DNA from: Pusillimonas sp. DMV24BSW_D
GTDB lineage: Bacteria; Pseudomonadota; Gammaproteobacteria; Burkholderiales; Burkholderiaceae_B
Length of the DNA stretch: 64,000 nucleotides
NCBI RefSeq assembly: GCF_011388195.1
Contig: NZ_CP049990.1
Span: 3,100,001 to 3,164,000 of the forward strand
Direction of reading: 5' to 3'
Of the stretch, positions 49,474-57,946 are shown piece by piece; position 1 is the first letter of the stretch, and every line of letters starts with the position of its first letter. The notes below the pieces were generated by a model. It did no database searches, was not told the DNA's origin, and worked only from the letters and a program-made list of their open reading frames with translations. The position numbers and the translations under genes are program-made.

Positions 49474-50925
49474 ATGTCAACTATTTCGATGCTTATTAAC
49501 GGGCAACAAAAGCAAGCCAGCAATGGTAAAACTTTCCAGCGAAAGAACCCGCTTGACGGCAAAGTCGCAACCACCGCCCCGGCCGCAACCGTCGAAGACG
49601 CCATCGAAGCTGTTGAAGCCGCCTCCCGGGCTTTCCCCGAATGGGCCGCGAAAGGCCCGACAGAGCGCCGTGGCCTGCTGTTGAAAGCAGCTGATGCCCT
49701 TGACGCAAAAACCGACGACTTTATCAAAGCCATGGCCGGCGAAACCGGTTCGGCCGCCATGTGGGCCGGCTTCAATGCGCACCTGGCAGCCAATATGCTT
49801 CGCGAAGCCGCATCGCTTACCACACAAATAAACGGCGACCTCATCCCATCCGATGTTCCCGGCAGCCTGGCTATGGGTGTTCGGCAGCCTGCAGGCGTGG
49901 TGCTGGGCATGGCGCCCTGGAATGCACCCATCATCCTGGGCACCCGAGCCGTTGCCGTGCCCCTGGCCTGCGGCAATACCGTTGTAATGAAGGGGTCGGA
50001 AGTGTGTCCGGCCACCCACAGCCTGATTATCGAATCACTTCAGGAAGCCGGCTTACCTAACGGGGTAGTGAATTTCATTACCAACGACCCAGCCGATGCC
50101 GGTCCCATTGTTGAGGCCATGATCGCCCACCCCGCCGTTCGGCGCGTCAATTTTACCGGCTCCACACGGGTTGGCAGAATCATCGCCTCGGTTTGCGCGA
50201 AATACCTGAAACCCTCTATTTTGGAATTGGGCGGCAAAGCGCCGCTGGTCGTTCTCGACGATGCAAATATCGAAGAAGCCGTTAACGGAACCGCTTTTGG
50301 CGCATTCGCAAATTCCGGCCAAATCTGCATGTCAACGGAACGCATTATTGTCGACAATAAAATCGCCGACGCGTTTATTCCCGCGCTCACCGAAAAGGCG
50401 CGCAACTTGCCGCTGGGTGATCCGCGCGAAGGCCCGGTTGTCCTGGGTTCGGTGGTCGACATGTCGACGGTTGAACGTTGCAATGCGCTCATCGACGACG
50501 CGCTGGAAAAAGGCGCCAAGCTACTTTGCGGCGGCAAGGCTGAAAACACCTTAATGCCCGCCACCCTCATCGACCACGTCACGCCGAAAATGAAAATCTA
50601 CAGCGAGGAAACCTTTGCGCCGGTAAAGGCCATTGTCCGTGTTAACGGGGTTGAAGAAGCAATTCAAGTCGCGAATGACAACGACTACGGCCTGTCTGCC
50701 GCGGTATTCGGAAAAGATATCGGGCGGGCGTGGCAAGTTGCTTCGCGTATTGAATCAGGCATTTGCCATATTAATGGGCCCACAGTTCACGATGAGGCAC
50801 AAATGCCGTTTGGCGGCGTAAAAGACAGTGGTTTCGGCCGCTTCGGTGGGCGTGCCGGCATTGAGGCCTTCACAGAATTGCGCTGGATGTCGATTCAAAC
50901 TACCCCCCGTCATTATCCGTTCTAA
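49474..50925 (+). CDS. Aldehyde dehydrogenase, salicylaldehyde/vanillin dehydrogenase-like
   Basis: A 483-residue NAD(P)-dependent aldehyde dehydrogenase. The catalytic features are N-A-P near residue 150, the E-L-G-G-K-A-P-L motif with the general-base Glu at about 252, and the nucleophile Cys in S-G-Q-I-C-M-S-T-E at about 286. The sequence is nearer to aromatic aldehyde dehydrogenases (salicylaldehyde, vanillin, benzaldehyde) than to betaine-aldehyde types, which fits the neighbouring aromatic catabolic operon. It stands alone and ends in a strong terminator. It is not the typical 2-hydroxymuconic semialdehyde dehydrogenase, but that activity cannot be excluded. Confidence 0.88.
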   Translation: MSTISMLINGQQKQASNGKTFQRKNPLDGKVATTAPAATVEDAIEAVEAASRAFPEWAAKGPTERRGLLLKAADALDAKTDDFIKAMAGETGSAAMWAGFNAHLAANMLREAASLTTQINGDLIPSDVPGSLAMGVRQPAGVVLGMAPWNAPIILGTRAVAVPLACGNTVVMKGSEVCPATHSLIIESLQEAGLPNGVVNFITNDPADAGPIVEAMIAHPAVRRVNFTGSTRVGRIIASVCAKYLKPSILELGGKAPLVVLDDANIEEAVNGTAFGAFANSGQICMSTERIIVDNKIADAFIPALTEKARNLPLGDPREGPVVLGSVVDMSTVERCNALIDDALEKGAKLLCGGKAENTLMPATLIDHVTPKMKIYSEETFAPVKAIVRVNGVEEAIQVANDNDYGLSAAVFGKDIGRAWQVASRIESGICHINGPTVHDEAQMPFGGVKDSGFGRFGGRAGIEAFTELRWMSIQTTPRHYPF

Positions 50926-50948
50926 CAAGCAGCGCCTTAAATTGTTAC

Positions 50949-50986
50949 AAAAAACCCGTCGCCCCATTAGGAACGGCGGGTTTTTT
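50949..50986. terminator. Terminator between aldehyde dehydrogenase and OmpA-lipoprotein genes
   Basis: AAAAAACCCGTCG, a loop of about 12 bases and CGGCGGGTTTTTT form a stem with one G-T pair, with A and T runs at both sides. It can end both convergent transcripts. Confidence 0.88.
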
Positions 50987-51006
50987 GAATTCAACACTTT
51001 TAAAAA

Positions 51007-51678
51007 TTATTGTTTAACAGCGTACAAGAACAACTCAACACGACGGTTCAGCGCACGGCCCTGTTCGGTGCTGTTATCACCAATGGGGTTAGCGGAAGCA
51101 CGCCCTTCAGCAGTTAAGCGCCCCATGGAAATACCCTGTCGGGCAATATAGTTTGTAACGGCTTCAGCACGGCTTAACGACAAGCGCTGATTCAGTTCAG
51201 CCGGGCCGGTGCTGTCGGTGTAGCCAATAGCCTTTGCACGCAACTCGGGATGCTGGGCAAGTGCCCGCGACACACTGTCAAGCACGGGTAGTAAACCGGC
51301 TTTTAGATCAGACTTTCCTGTATCGAACGACACATTGCTTGGAATGTGAACTTTAAGGGTTCCGTCGGGCATTTCAACAACAGCCACCCCTAAATCACGG
51401 GCGCCGGATTGCTCAACGTCATTCTTGATGCCTGACCAGTTGTAGCCCATAATGCTGCCGGCAACCGCACCGATCCCCGCGCCAATTAATGCGGCCTCGC
51501 TGCTATCACCTATCAATGCGCCAAGCCCGGCACCTACGGCTGCACCCGCGCCGGCACCGGCTGCTGTGCGACCGCCCTGGCTCATACCACCCATTGTTCG
51601 ATCCACCGTGGCACAACCTCCCATCATTGCCAAGGCAACCACGCTAATCGCAACGCGCTTATTGACTAAAGTGTTCAT
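51007..51678 (-). CDS. OmpA-family lipoprotein with glycine-zipper segment (YiaD-like)
   Basis: A 223-residue lipoprotein. The signal peptide ends at lipobox M-M-G-G-C (Cys22). Residues about 38-80 form a glycine-zipper stretch (repeats of G-A-G-A/G-x-x-x-G), and about 105-223 are an OmpA peptidoglycan-binding domain with Y-T-D-S-T-G-P-A-E-L-N and the R-x-x-R-R-V segment (N-R-R-V-E). It should tether the outer membrane to peptidoglycan. AAGGAGAA precedes the ATG. It stands alone, about 100 bases downstream of the permease pair. Confidence 0.93.
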   Translation of the reverse strand: MNTLVNKRVAISVVALAMMGGCATVDRTMGGMSQGGRTAAGAGAGAAVGAGLGALIGDSSEAALIGAGIGAVAGSIMGYNWSGIKNDVEQSGARDLGVAVVEMPDGTLKVHIPSNVSFDTGKSDLKAGLLPVLDSVSRALAQHPELRAKAIGYTDSTGPAELNQRLSLSRAEAVTNYIARQGISMGRLTAEGRASANPIGDNSTEQGRALNRRVELFLYAVKQ

Positions 51679-51779
51679 ATTCTTCTCCTTCTTGGGTTAC
51701 GGGTTCCAGAACCATAATGAACCCTAAGTGCGCTATCTATCCTATCAGTTGCGTAGCAGCTCAAATGTTACGAATTTAT

Positions 51780-52841
51780 TCAGCCTTGACGCCATTGTCT
51801 TTCAAGCGACTGGCTATACCGGGAAATGGAAAAACATAGAACAAAATAAATAGCCCCAATGAACAAGTAAGCTTCGGTGCTAAACCCTTGCCATTGGGCA
51901 TCGGCCAACGCAGCCTTGGTCGCTTGCATGAGATCGAATACACCAATAACAACCACCAAAGACGTGTCTTTCAGCACAGAGATAAAAATACCAACCAGCG
52001 GCCCGACAATAGCCCTGAGCGCCTGAGGCAGCACAATAAAAAGCGTCTTTTGCCAGTACCCCAGGCCCAATGAGTCTGCCCCTTCGTACTGCCCTTTGGG
52101 GATCGCCTGTAAGCCACCACGAACAGTTTCAGCAATATAGGCGGCCACGAACAAAACAATGGCAATTTGGGCGCGCAACAATTTGTTAATGTTAAGGCCT
52201 TCGGGTAGAAACAACGGTAGCATCACTGAAGCCATAAACAACAAACTGATCAACGGCACACCGCGAATCAATTCGATATAAATCACACACACCGACCGTA
52301 CGGCAGGCAAATCGGAGCGTCGACCCAAAGCCAGCAACACGCCAAGTGGAAACGCCAGCCCCACCCCCACGGTGGCCAGAATCAAGGTAAGGGGTAAGCC
52401 GCCCCACAAGCGGGTTTCAACAAAAGAAAGCCCCAAAACCCCGCCCCACATGAGAACACCCACCAGCGTTAACGCCCCAAACCAGTAAATAGCCAGGGCC
52501 GGCCGCCAGAAGCGACGCCGGCAGCTGAGTACAACAATACCGATAAGCACCACACACGCCAGCAACGGACGCCACTGTTCTGCATAGGGGTACAAGCCAA
52601 ACAAGATAACCCGATGCTTCTGGGCGATAAACGTCCAGCAGGCACCAGTTACTTGCGCACAGGCTTGCGGGCTGTCGCCCCCAAACCGGGCGGACAAAAA
52701 CAGCCACTCCACTGCTGCCGGCAATATCGCAGCCAACAGCCCAACAAGAATCACCGTGACCAAGGCGTTGAACGGCGTATTGACCAATGTGTGATACCAG
52801 CGCACCGGGCGCACACCAACGTATGTTGAAGCGGTTGCCAT
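51780..52841 (-). CDS. Polar amino acid ABC permease, AapM/BztC-like
   Basis: A 353-residue inner-membrane permease of the HAAT/PAAT family. The C-terminal BPD_transp_1 domain (about 150-350) contains the EAA motif, E-G-A-D-S-L-G-L-G-Y-W-Q-K-T-L, that contacts the ATPase. An N-terminal region with an extra periplasmic loop is typical of AapM/BztC. Together with the next gene upstream (2-base gap) it forms the heterodimeric membrane pore for glutamate, aspartate or general L-amino acids. The expected ATPase (aapP) does not follow; the next gene is an unrelated OmpA lipoprotein. Confidence 0.92.
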   Translation of the reverse strand: MATASTYVGVRPVRWYHTLVNTPFNALVTVILVGLLAAILPAAVEWLFLSARFGGDSPQACAQVTGACWTFIAQKHRVILFGLYPYAEQWRPLLACVVLIGIVVLSCRRRFWRPALAIYWFGALTLVGVLMWGGVLGLSFVETRLWGGLPLTLILATVGVGLAFPLGVLLALGRRSDLPAVRSVCVIYIELIRGVPLISLLFMASVMLPLFLPEGLNINKLLRAQIAIVLFVAAYIAETVRGGLQAIPKGQYEGADSLGLGYWQKTLFIVLPQALRAIVGPLVGIFISVLKDTSLVVVIGVFDLMQATKAALADAQWQGFSTEAYLFIGAIYFVLCFSISRYSQSLERQWRQG

Positions 52842-52843
52842 TC

Positions 52844-54028
52844 TTACCGCTCCTTTAGCGCAATACGCCGGTTATACAAATTCATCACGGCCGATATCGA
52901 CAAGCTGACCGTTAAATAGGCGGCCATAATAATCAAAACTCCTTCAATCGCCTGACCCGTTTGATTCAGTGTTGTATTGGCAATTGAGACAATATCGGGA
53001 TAACCAATTGCAACAGCCAGAGAACTGTTTTTGGTTAGGTTCAAATATTGGCTTGTCATCGGCGGCACAATCACCCGTAGCGCCTGAGGAAGAATAATCC
53101 GGAGTAGCACCTGGCCATCGCGTAATCCCAGGGCACGACCAGCCTGCCATTGCCCCGCCCCCACCGACTGAATACCAGACCGCACCACCTCAGCGACAAA
53201 GGCCGCGGTATACAGCACCAGCCCCAACAACAGGGCAGTGAACTCCGGGCTTAGTGTTGCACCTCCGGCAAAATTAAAACCTTTCAATTCGGGCACGCTT
53301 AAATGAAGCCCTGGCGAGAGCGTAATCGTGATTGCGAATGAAACCGCCAAAACAAACAACAGACCCATCAGTGCCCACGCCTTGCCCGGTAGGTAGGCTG
53401 TTTTTGCTTTGCGGCCTAAACACACTGCAACAATTAAATACAATACGACCGCAAACAATGCCAACCAGAAAACTGAACCATTCACTCCCGACAGCCACGG
53501 AACAGTTAAACCCCGGTTAGATAAAAACACACCCGACATCGGCTCCAGTGCCAGCCGGGGTGAAGGTAAGCTTTGCGTAATAAGGGCGTACCAGAAAAAC
53601 AGCTGCAACAACAAAGGGATATTACGCATCACTTCAATATAGGCCGTTGCCACTGCAGCCAGCAGCCGATTGCCCGATAAGCGGGCAATGCCGATAAGAC
53701 TACCCAGCAAAGTCGCCAAAACCACCCCAAGGGCCGCGACTTTCAACGTATTCAGAATGCCAACCCATAACGCACGGGCGTACGAGTCGGCAGGACGATA
53801 AGCGACCGGGCTCTCGCTGATTGCGAAACCCGCCTCCCGCTCCAGAAAACCGAACCCGGTTGAAATGTTGCGGGCGGCCAAATTAACCAGTGTGTTGTCG
53901 ACTAACCAATAAACTAGCAAACCAATCCCCAGCAACATGGCCAACTGGTATATCCAGGCTCGCACCCTGGCGTTGCGCCACGACCAACGGGCAAAATGGG
54001 AAGAGCGTCGATTTGCAGGAAAAGTCAT
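52844..54028 (-). CDS. Polar amino acid ABC permease, AapQ/BztB-like
   Basis: A permease of 394 residues from Met 54028 (an in-frame ATG at 54067 would add 13 residues; neither has a strong ribosome-binding site). It has eight or so helices, a large periplasmic loop at about 190-260 and the EAA motif A-G-R-A-L-G-L-R-D-G-Q-V-L-L-R near the end. It is the usual partner of AapM/BztC. The binding protein (AapJ) normally encoded upstream is missing: ftsE lies there on the other strand. The two permeases must therefore use a binding protein and ATPase from another locus, or be a remnant. Confidence 0.91.
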   Translation of the reverse strand: MTFPANRRSSHFARWSWRNARVRAWIYQLAMLLGIGLLVYWLVDNTLVNLAARNISTGFGFLEREAGFAISESPVAYRPADSYARALWVGILNTLKVAALGVVLATLLGSLIGIARLSGNRLLAAVATAYIEVMRNIPLLLQLFFWYALITQSLPSPRLALEPMSGVFLSNRGLTVPWLSGVNGSVFWLALFAVVLYLIVAVCLGRKAKTAYLPGKAWALMGLLFVLAVSFAITITLSPGLHLSVPELKGFNFAGGATLSPEFTALLLGLVLYTAAFVAEVVRSGIQSVGAGQWQAGRALGLRDGQVLLRIILPQALRVIVPPMTSQYLNLTKNSSLAVAIGYPDIVSIANTTLNQTGQAIEGVLIIMAAYLTVSLSISAVMNLYNRRIALKER

Positions 54029-54112
54029 AGAGATTGACGCGTTAACAGGATAAAGTATCGAAGGCACGATATCATATCCGCCTATGAGCGATTTCTACAG
54101 CCAACGGTCAAC

Positions 54113-54784
54113 ATGATTGAGTTTCAACACGTTTTCAAATCCTATGGCCGGAGCCGAAACATTCTGGCCGACATCAACTTCCGTATTGAAGCGGGGGAAT
54201 TCGTTTTTGTTTCAGGCCCCTCGGGTGCTGGAAAATCCACGCTGCTGAAGCTCATTGGTGGGCTTGAACCCCCCAGCCGCGGCAGTATTACGGTAAACAA
54301 GAACCGCATTGATAAAATGCCGGGCCGCGCAAGACCCTATTTGCGCCGGGCCGTAGGTGTTATCTTGCAAGACACCCATCTGCTGTTTGACCGCAGCGCT
54401 TTTGAAAACGTGCTGTTGCCCCTTACCGTTGTCGGGCTCGAACGGGCTCAAGCCGTTACTCGGGCCCGGGCGGCACTTGATAAGGTGGGTTTAGCAGGCA
54501 AAGAAGACTTGAATCCGGTTGAAATGTCGGGCGGCGAACAACAACGCCTGGCGATTGCGCGCGCCATTGTGAATCGCCCCGCCATTCTGATTGCCGATGA
54601 ACCCACAGCCAATCTGGACCATGAAAGCGCCCGACGCATCATGGATGTGTTTCGTGACTTCAACCGGGTGGGTGTCACCACGCTGATCGCCTCTCACGAT
54701 ACCTCTTTAATGGCTACCTACGCTTCACGCACGCTGCAAATACTCCCTGGCCGCTTCACTGATTTACGCGGGGTGCAGGCATGA
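54113..54784 (+). CDS. ftsE: FtsE: cell-division ABC ATPase
   Basis: A 223-residue ATP-binding subunit. Walker A is G-P-S-G-A-G-K-S-T at about 35-43, the signature motif is M-S-G-G-E-Q-Q-R, and Walker B is L-I-A-D-E-P-T-A-N-L-D. With FtsX it forms the septal complex that activates peptidoglycan amidases during division. The stop overlaps the ftsX start (ATGA), the usual arrangement. It is divergent from the permease genes over about 85 bases, which hold its promoter. Confidence 0.96.
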   Translation: MIEFQHVFKSYGRSRNILADINFRIEAGEFVFVSGPSGAGKSTLLKLIGGLEPPSRGSITVNKNRIDKMPGRARPYLRRAVGVILQDTHLLFDRSAFENVLLPLTVVGLERAQAVTRARAALDKVGLAGKEDLNPVEMSGGEQQRLAIARAIVNRPAILIADEPTANLDHESARRIMDVFRDFNRVGVTTLIASHDTSLMATYASRTLQILPGRFTDLRGVQA

Positions 54785-55689
54785 GACGCTGGATACGCCA
54801 TCACCGTTATGCGTTAGCAATCGCTTTTCGACGCCTGCTGTCGAATCCATTTTCATCATTGGCGAACTTGCTGGTTATTGCCCTGACCTTAACGCTACCC
54901 ATCATCGGCACCGCTTTTCTGGTCGCCGCGCAACCGGTTGTCAAACAAGTTTCCATCACGCCTGAAATTACCTTGTTTATCGACCTCCCACACGATCAGG
55001 AAAAGGCGCAAAGCATCGCTACCCGAATTCGCAACGAACATGAAACCGACGTTGCAAATGTACGCGTTATTCCCAGGGACCAGGCCATGAACAACCTGAA
55101 GGGCAATCCGGCGTGGTCGGATGCGCTGGCCGTACTTCCCGATAATCCCCTTCCCCACGCAGTCGTCATCACGCTTAAGGAAACCGAAGATTTACCTGAG
55201 CGCGTCGCCACCCTGACGAACCTTTGGAAAAATCTGGACGGCGTTGGTACCGTGCAGCACGACGCAGCCTGGGTCCAACGGTTAGCGGCCATTCTGGCGT
55301 TTCTTCGGGTTGGCCTGGGTTTAATGGCCGCAGGTGTCGTGCTGGTTGTTTTAGCCACCGTGTTCAACACAGTACGTATGCAAGCTTTGAGCCAGCGGGA
55401 AGAAATCGCTGTCGCCCGCCTCGTTGGCGCAACAGAGTCGTTTGTTCGACGCCCATTTCTTTATCTGGGTGCCCTTACAGGCGTTCTCGCAAGCATTGCC
55501 GCCATTATTTTCGCAAAACTGGCGCTGATTCCAATGAACGAAAATCTGGCAACGTTAGCCGGTACTTACAACGCCCAACTGGCGCTTAGCCTGCCTAACA
55601 CACACCATCTATTGCTGGCCATATTAACCGTTGCTGTTTTGGCAGCCTTATCGGCGCGTTGGTCTGTTACCCGAAATACCCGCTTTTAA
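54781..55689 (+). CDS. ftsX: FtsX: cell-division membrane protein
   Basis: A 302-residue membrane protein with a cytoplasmic N-terminal segment, a first helix (about 25-50), a periplasmic domain (about 50-165) and three more helices. An R-E-E-I-A-V-A-R-L-V-G-A segment typical of FtsX lies between helices 2 and 3. It anchors FtsE at the septum and passes the ATPase signal to periplasmic murein hydrolase activators. The mutY gene follows after 5 bases. Confidence 0.95.
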   Translation: MRRWIRHHRYALAIAFRRLLSNPFSSLANLLVIALTLTLPIIGTAFLVAAQPVVKQVSITPEITLFIDLPHDQEKAQSIATRIRNEHETDVANVRVIPRDQAMNNLKGNPAWSDALAVLPDNPLPHAVVITLKETEDLPERVATLTNLWKNLDGVGTVQHDAAWVQRLAAILAFLRVGLGLMAAGVVLVVLATVFNTVRMQALSQREEIAVARLVGATESFVRRPFLYLGALTGVLASIAAIIFAKLALIPMNENLATLAGTYNAQLALSLPNTHHLLLAILTVAVLAALSARWSVTRNTRF

Positions 55690-55694
55690 CCGGT

Positions 55695-56804
55695 ATGACC
55701 ATTTCTACAAATACGCCGCCACCAAAAATAGGTGTCGAGACCTTCGCTCAAACTGTATCGAACTGGCAAAAAACAGAAGGTCGCCATCATCTGCCGTGGC
55801 AAAACACCCAGGACCCTTACCGTATTTGGCTATCGGAGATTATGCTGCAGCAAACGCAGGTTGGCACGGTAATCGACTACTATCACCGCTTCCTGAAGCG
55901 ATTCCCCACGTTAGCCGATTTGGCTCGGGCGTCCCAGGCAGACGTACTGGCATACTGGGCCGGCCTGGGTTACTACGCCCGGGCTCGCAACCTTCACCGC
56001 TGCGCGCAAACCGTTATGGAACAATGGGGCGGAAAATTCCCGGAAACACCAGAGCAAATCGCAACACTACCGGGTATTGGGCGCTCTACCGCCGCAGCCA
56101 TTGCAGCATTTTCATTTGGGGGGCGTGCCCCCATTCTGGATGGTAATGTAAAGCGCGTCTTTACCCGGTTTTTTGGTGTATTTGGCTATCCCGGCAAGAA
56201 AGCAGTTGAAACAGAGCTTTGGTCTATTGCACAAGCTATTCTAGACCAAGGTCCCCGGGATCTCGATATGATCTCGTATACCCAGGGTTTAATGGACTTG
56301 GGAGCAACACGGTGTACGCGAACAAAACCCGATTGCACGCACTGCCCTTTAACCACGTCGTGCTACGCCAACCTTAATAATGCCCAGAAAGCGTTGCCCT
56401 CAGCGCGACCACGTAAACTTGTGCCACAGCGGGAATGCCATATGCTGATATTGCTGCACAATGACAATGTGCTGCTGGAAAAACGCCCCCAAACCGGAAT
56501 TTGGGGCGGGCTCTGGTGTTTACCGCAATTCAACGAATTCGACGCCCTGGAAAACGCCTGCGTGAATTGGGGCGTTAAACCCTCGGCGCAAAGCAAAATG
56601 GCAACGCTGCAGCACACGTTCACACACTTCAAATTGCAGATAACGCCCTGGTGGCTGACAGTTAAACGTTTACCACTGGCAGAACCCAACAACGAACATT
56701 GCTGGCAGCCTCTAAACCTGCTGGCCGATACCGGCTTGCCCGCTCCGGTACAAAAAATCCTTCATGGCGTTCGCCAAAGCGTGCTTTCAAACAATAAAGA
56801 CTAA
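55695..56804 (+). CDS. mutY: MutY: A/G-specific adenine DNA glycosylase
   Basis: A 369-residue repair enzyme that removes adenine mispaired with 8-oxoguanine. I use ATG 55695; a longer start at 55659 would run into ftsX. Catalytic Glu48 (W-L-S-E-I-M-L-Q-Q-T) and Asp149 (L-D-G-N-V-K-R-V) are present with the same spacing as in E. coli. The 4Fe-4S ligands follow the C-x6-C-x2-C-x5-C pattern. The C-terminal NUDIX-like domain (about 235-365) recognises 8-oxoG. It converges on rodA with a 4-base overlap. Confidence 0.96.
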   Translation: MTISTNTPPPKIGVETFAQTVSNWQKTEGRHHLPWQNTQDPYRIWLSEIMLQQTQVGTVIDYYHRFLKRFPTLADLARASQADVLAYWAGLGYYARARNLHRCAQTVMEQWGGKFPETPEQIATLPGIGRSTAAAIAAFSFGGRAPILDGNVKRVFTRFFGVFGYPGKKAVETELWSIAQAILDQGPRDLDMISYTQGLMDLGATRCTRTKPDCTHCPLTTSCYANLNNAQKALPSARPRKLVPQRECHMLILLHNDNVLLEKRPQTGIWGGLWCLPQFNEFDALENACVNWGVKPSAQSKMATLQHTFTHFKLQITPWWLTVKRLPLAEPNNEHCWQPLNLLADTGLPAPVQKILHGVRQSVLSNNKD

Positions 56805-57946
56805 CGCGCCTGAGACGGTTGGCGGTAGTGATTAATACTCATTAATAGGCCGCACGCGATGCCCAAGGTTAACAAGGCCGTACCGCCATAACTCATAAAC
56901 GGCAGGGGTACCCCAACCACCGGCAAAATGCCCGTGACCATACCGATATTCACGAACACATAAACGAAAAAGGTCATTGAAAGCGCACCCGCAAGCAAAC
57001 GGCCGAATTGGGTCGTTGCGCGTGCCGAAATAAATAGCCCGCGCACAATAAAAAGCGCAAACAACACCAAAAGCATGACCCCGCCATACAGACCAAACTC
57101 TTCCGCATATACCGCAAAAATAAAATCGGTTGTACGCTCGGGAACAAAATCAAGATGCGCTTGGGTTCCTTCCATATACCCTTTGCCATAAACGCCCCCG
57201 GAACCGATGGCGATCATTGACTGAATCGTGTGAAAACCTTTCCCAAGCGGGTCGGAGCTGGGGTTAAGCAATGTGCAAACTCGATTCTTCTGATATTCAT
57301 GCATTACGACCCAGTCCACCTCAGGTTGGCAAATATCAGTTTCAAAATAAACCATGGTACCCAAGCCAACCGCCATGACCAGCCCCAAGGGCACCAAAAG
57401 CCTGAAGGACAAGCCGGCAAAATAAATAACGAAAAAACCCGACAACAAGACCAATAGTGCGGTACCCAGATCGGGCTGACGCACAATTAAAACAAACGGA
57501 ATAGCCAGCAGAATAATCGCGGCAAGAAGATCCAATAGCCGCATGCGTTTGGTTTCGAGCTGCTGAAAGTACCAGGCCAACATCATCGGCACGGTTAACT
57601 TCAACATTTCAGAGGGCTGAATGCGGATAACACCCAGATCGAGCCAGCGGGTGGCGCCTTTACTGGTTTCACCAAAAAACTCCACGGCGACAAGCAGCAC
57701 AACACCCACCACATAGAGCGCAGGGGCTAGTTTTAACCAATATTTTGGGGGCACTGCCGCAACAAACCACAGTGCAATAAACGCCAGAAAATAATTGCGC
57801 ACTTGACTGGCAAAGCGCCAATCGGTGCCGCCAACCGCAGAGTGCATAATCACCAGACCCAAGCCGGCCATCAAAATCAACAAAGCCAATAAAGGCCAGT
57901 CAAAAACCGTTAAAACTTTCAACACCCATCGAAAATACTGCTTCAT
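56801..57946 (-). CDS. rodA: RodA: SEDS peptidoglycan glycosyltransferase of the elongasome
   Basis: A 381-residue polytopic membrane protein of the SEDS family. Conserved parts include W-L-D-L-G, P-S-E-M-L-K, R-Q-P-D-L-G-T-A-L and, near the end, P-V-V-G-V-P-L-P-F-M-S-Y-G-G-T. The Asp in the large periplasmic loop region needed for polymerase activity is expected in the family. It works with PBP2 to build lateral cell wall. The start overlaps the mrdA stop (ATGA). Confidence 0.96.
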   Translation of the reverse strand: MKQYFRWVLKVLTVFDWPLLALLILMAGLGLVIMHSAVGGTDWRFASQVRNYFLAFIALWFVAAVPPKYWLKLAPALYVVGVVLLVAVEFFGETSKGATRWLDLGVIRIQPSEMLKLTVPMMLAWYFQQLETKRMRLLDLLAAIILLAIPFVLIVRQPDLGTALLVLLSGFFVIYFAGLSFRLLVPLGLVMAVGLGTMVYFETDICQPEVDWVVMHEYQKNRVCTLLNPSSDPLGKGFHTIQSMIAIGSGGVYGKGYMEGTQAHLDFVPERTTDFIFAVYAEEFGLYGGVMLLVLFALFIVRGLFISARATTQFGRLLAGALSMTFFVYVFVNIGMVTGILPVVGVPLPFMSYGGTALLTLGIACGLLMSINHYRQPSQAR

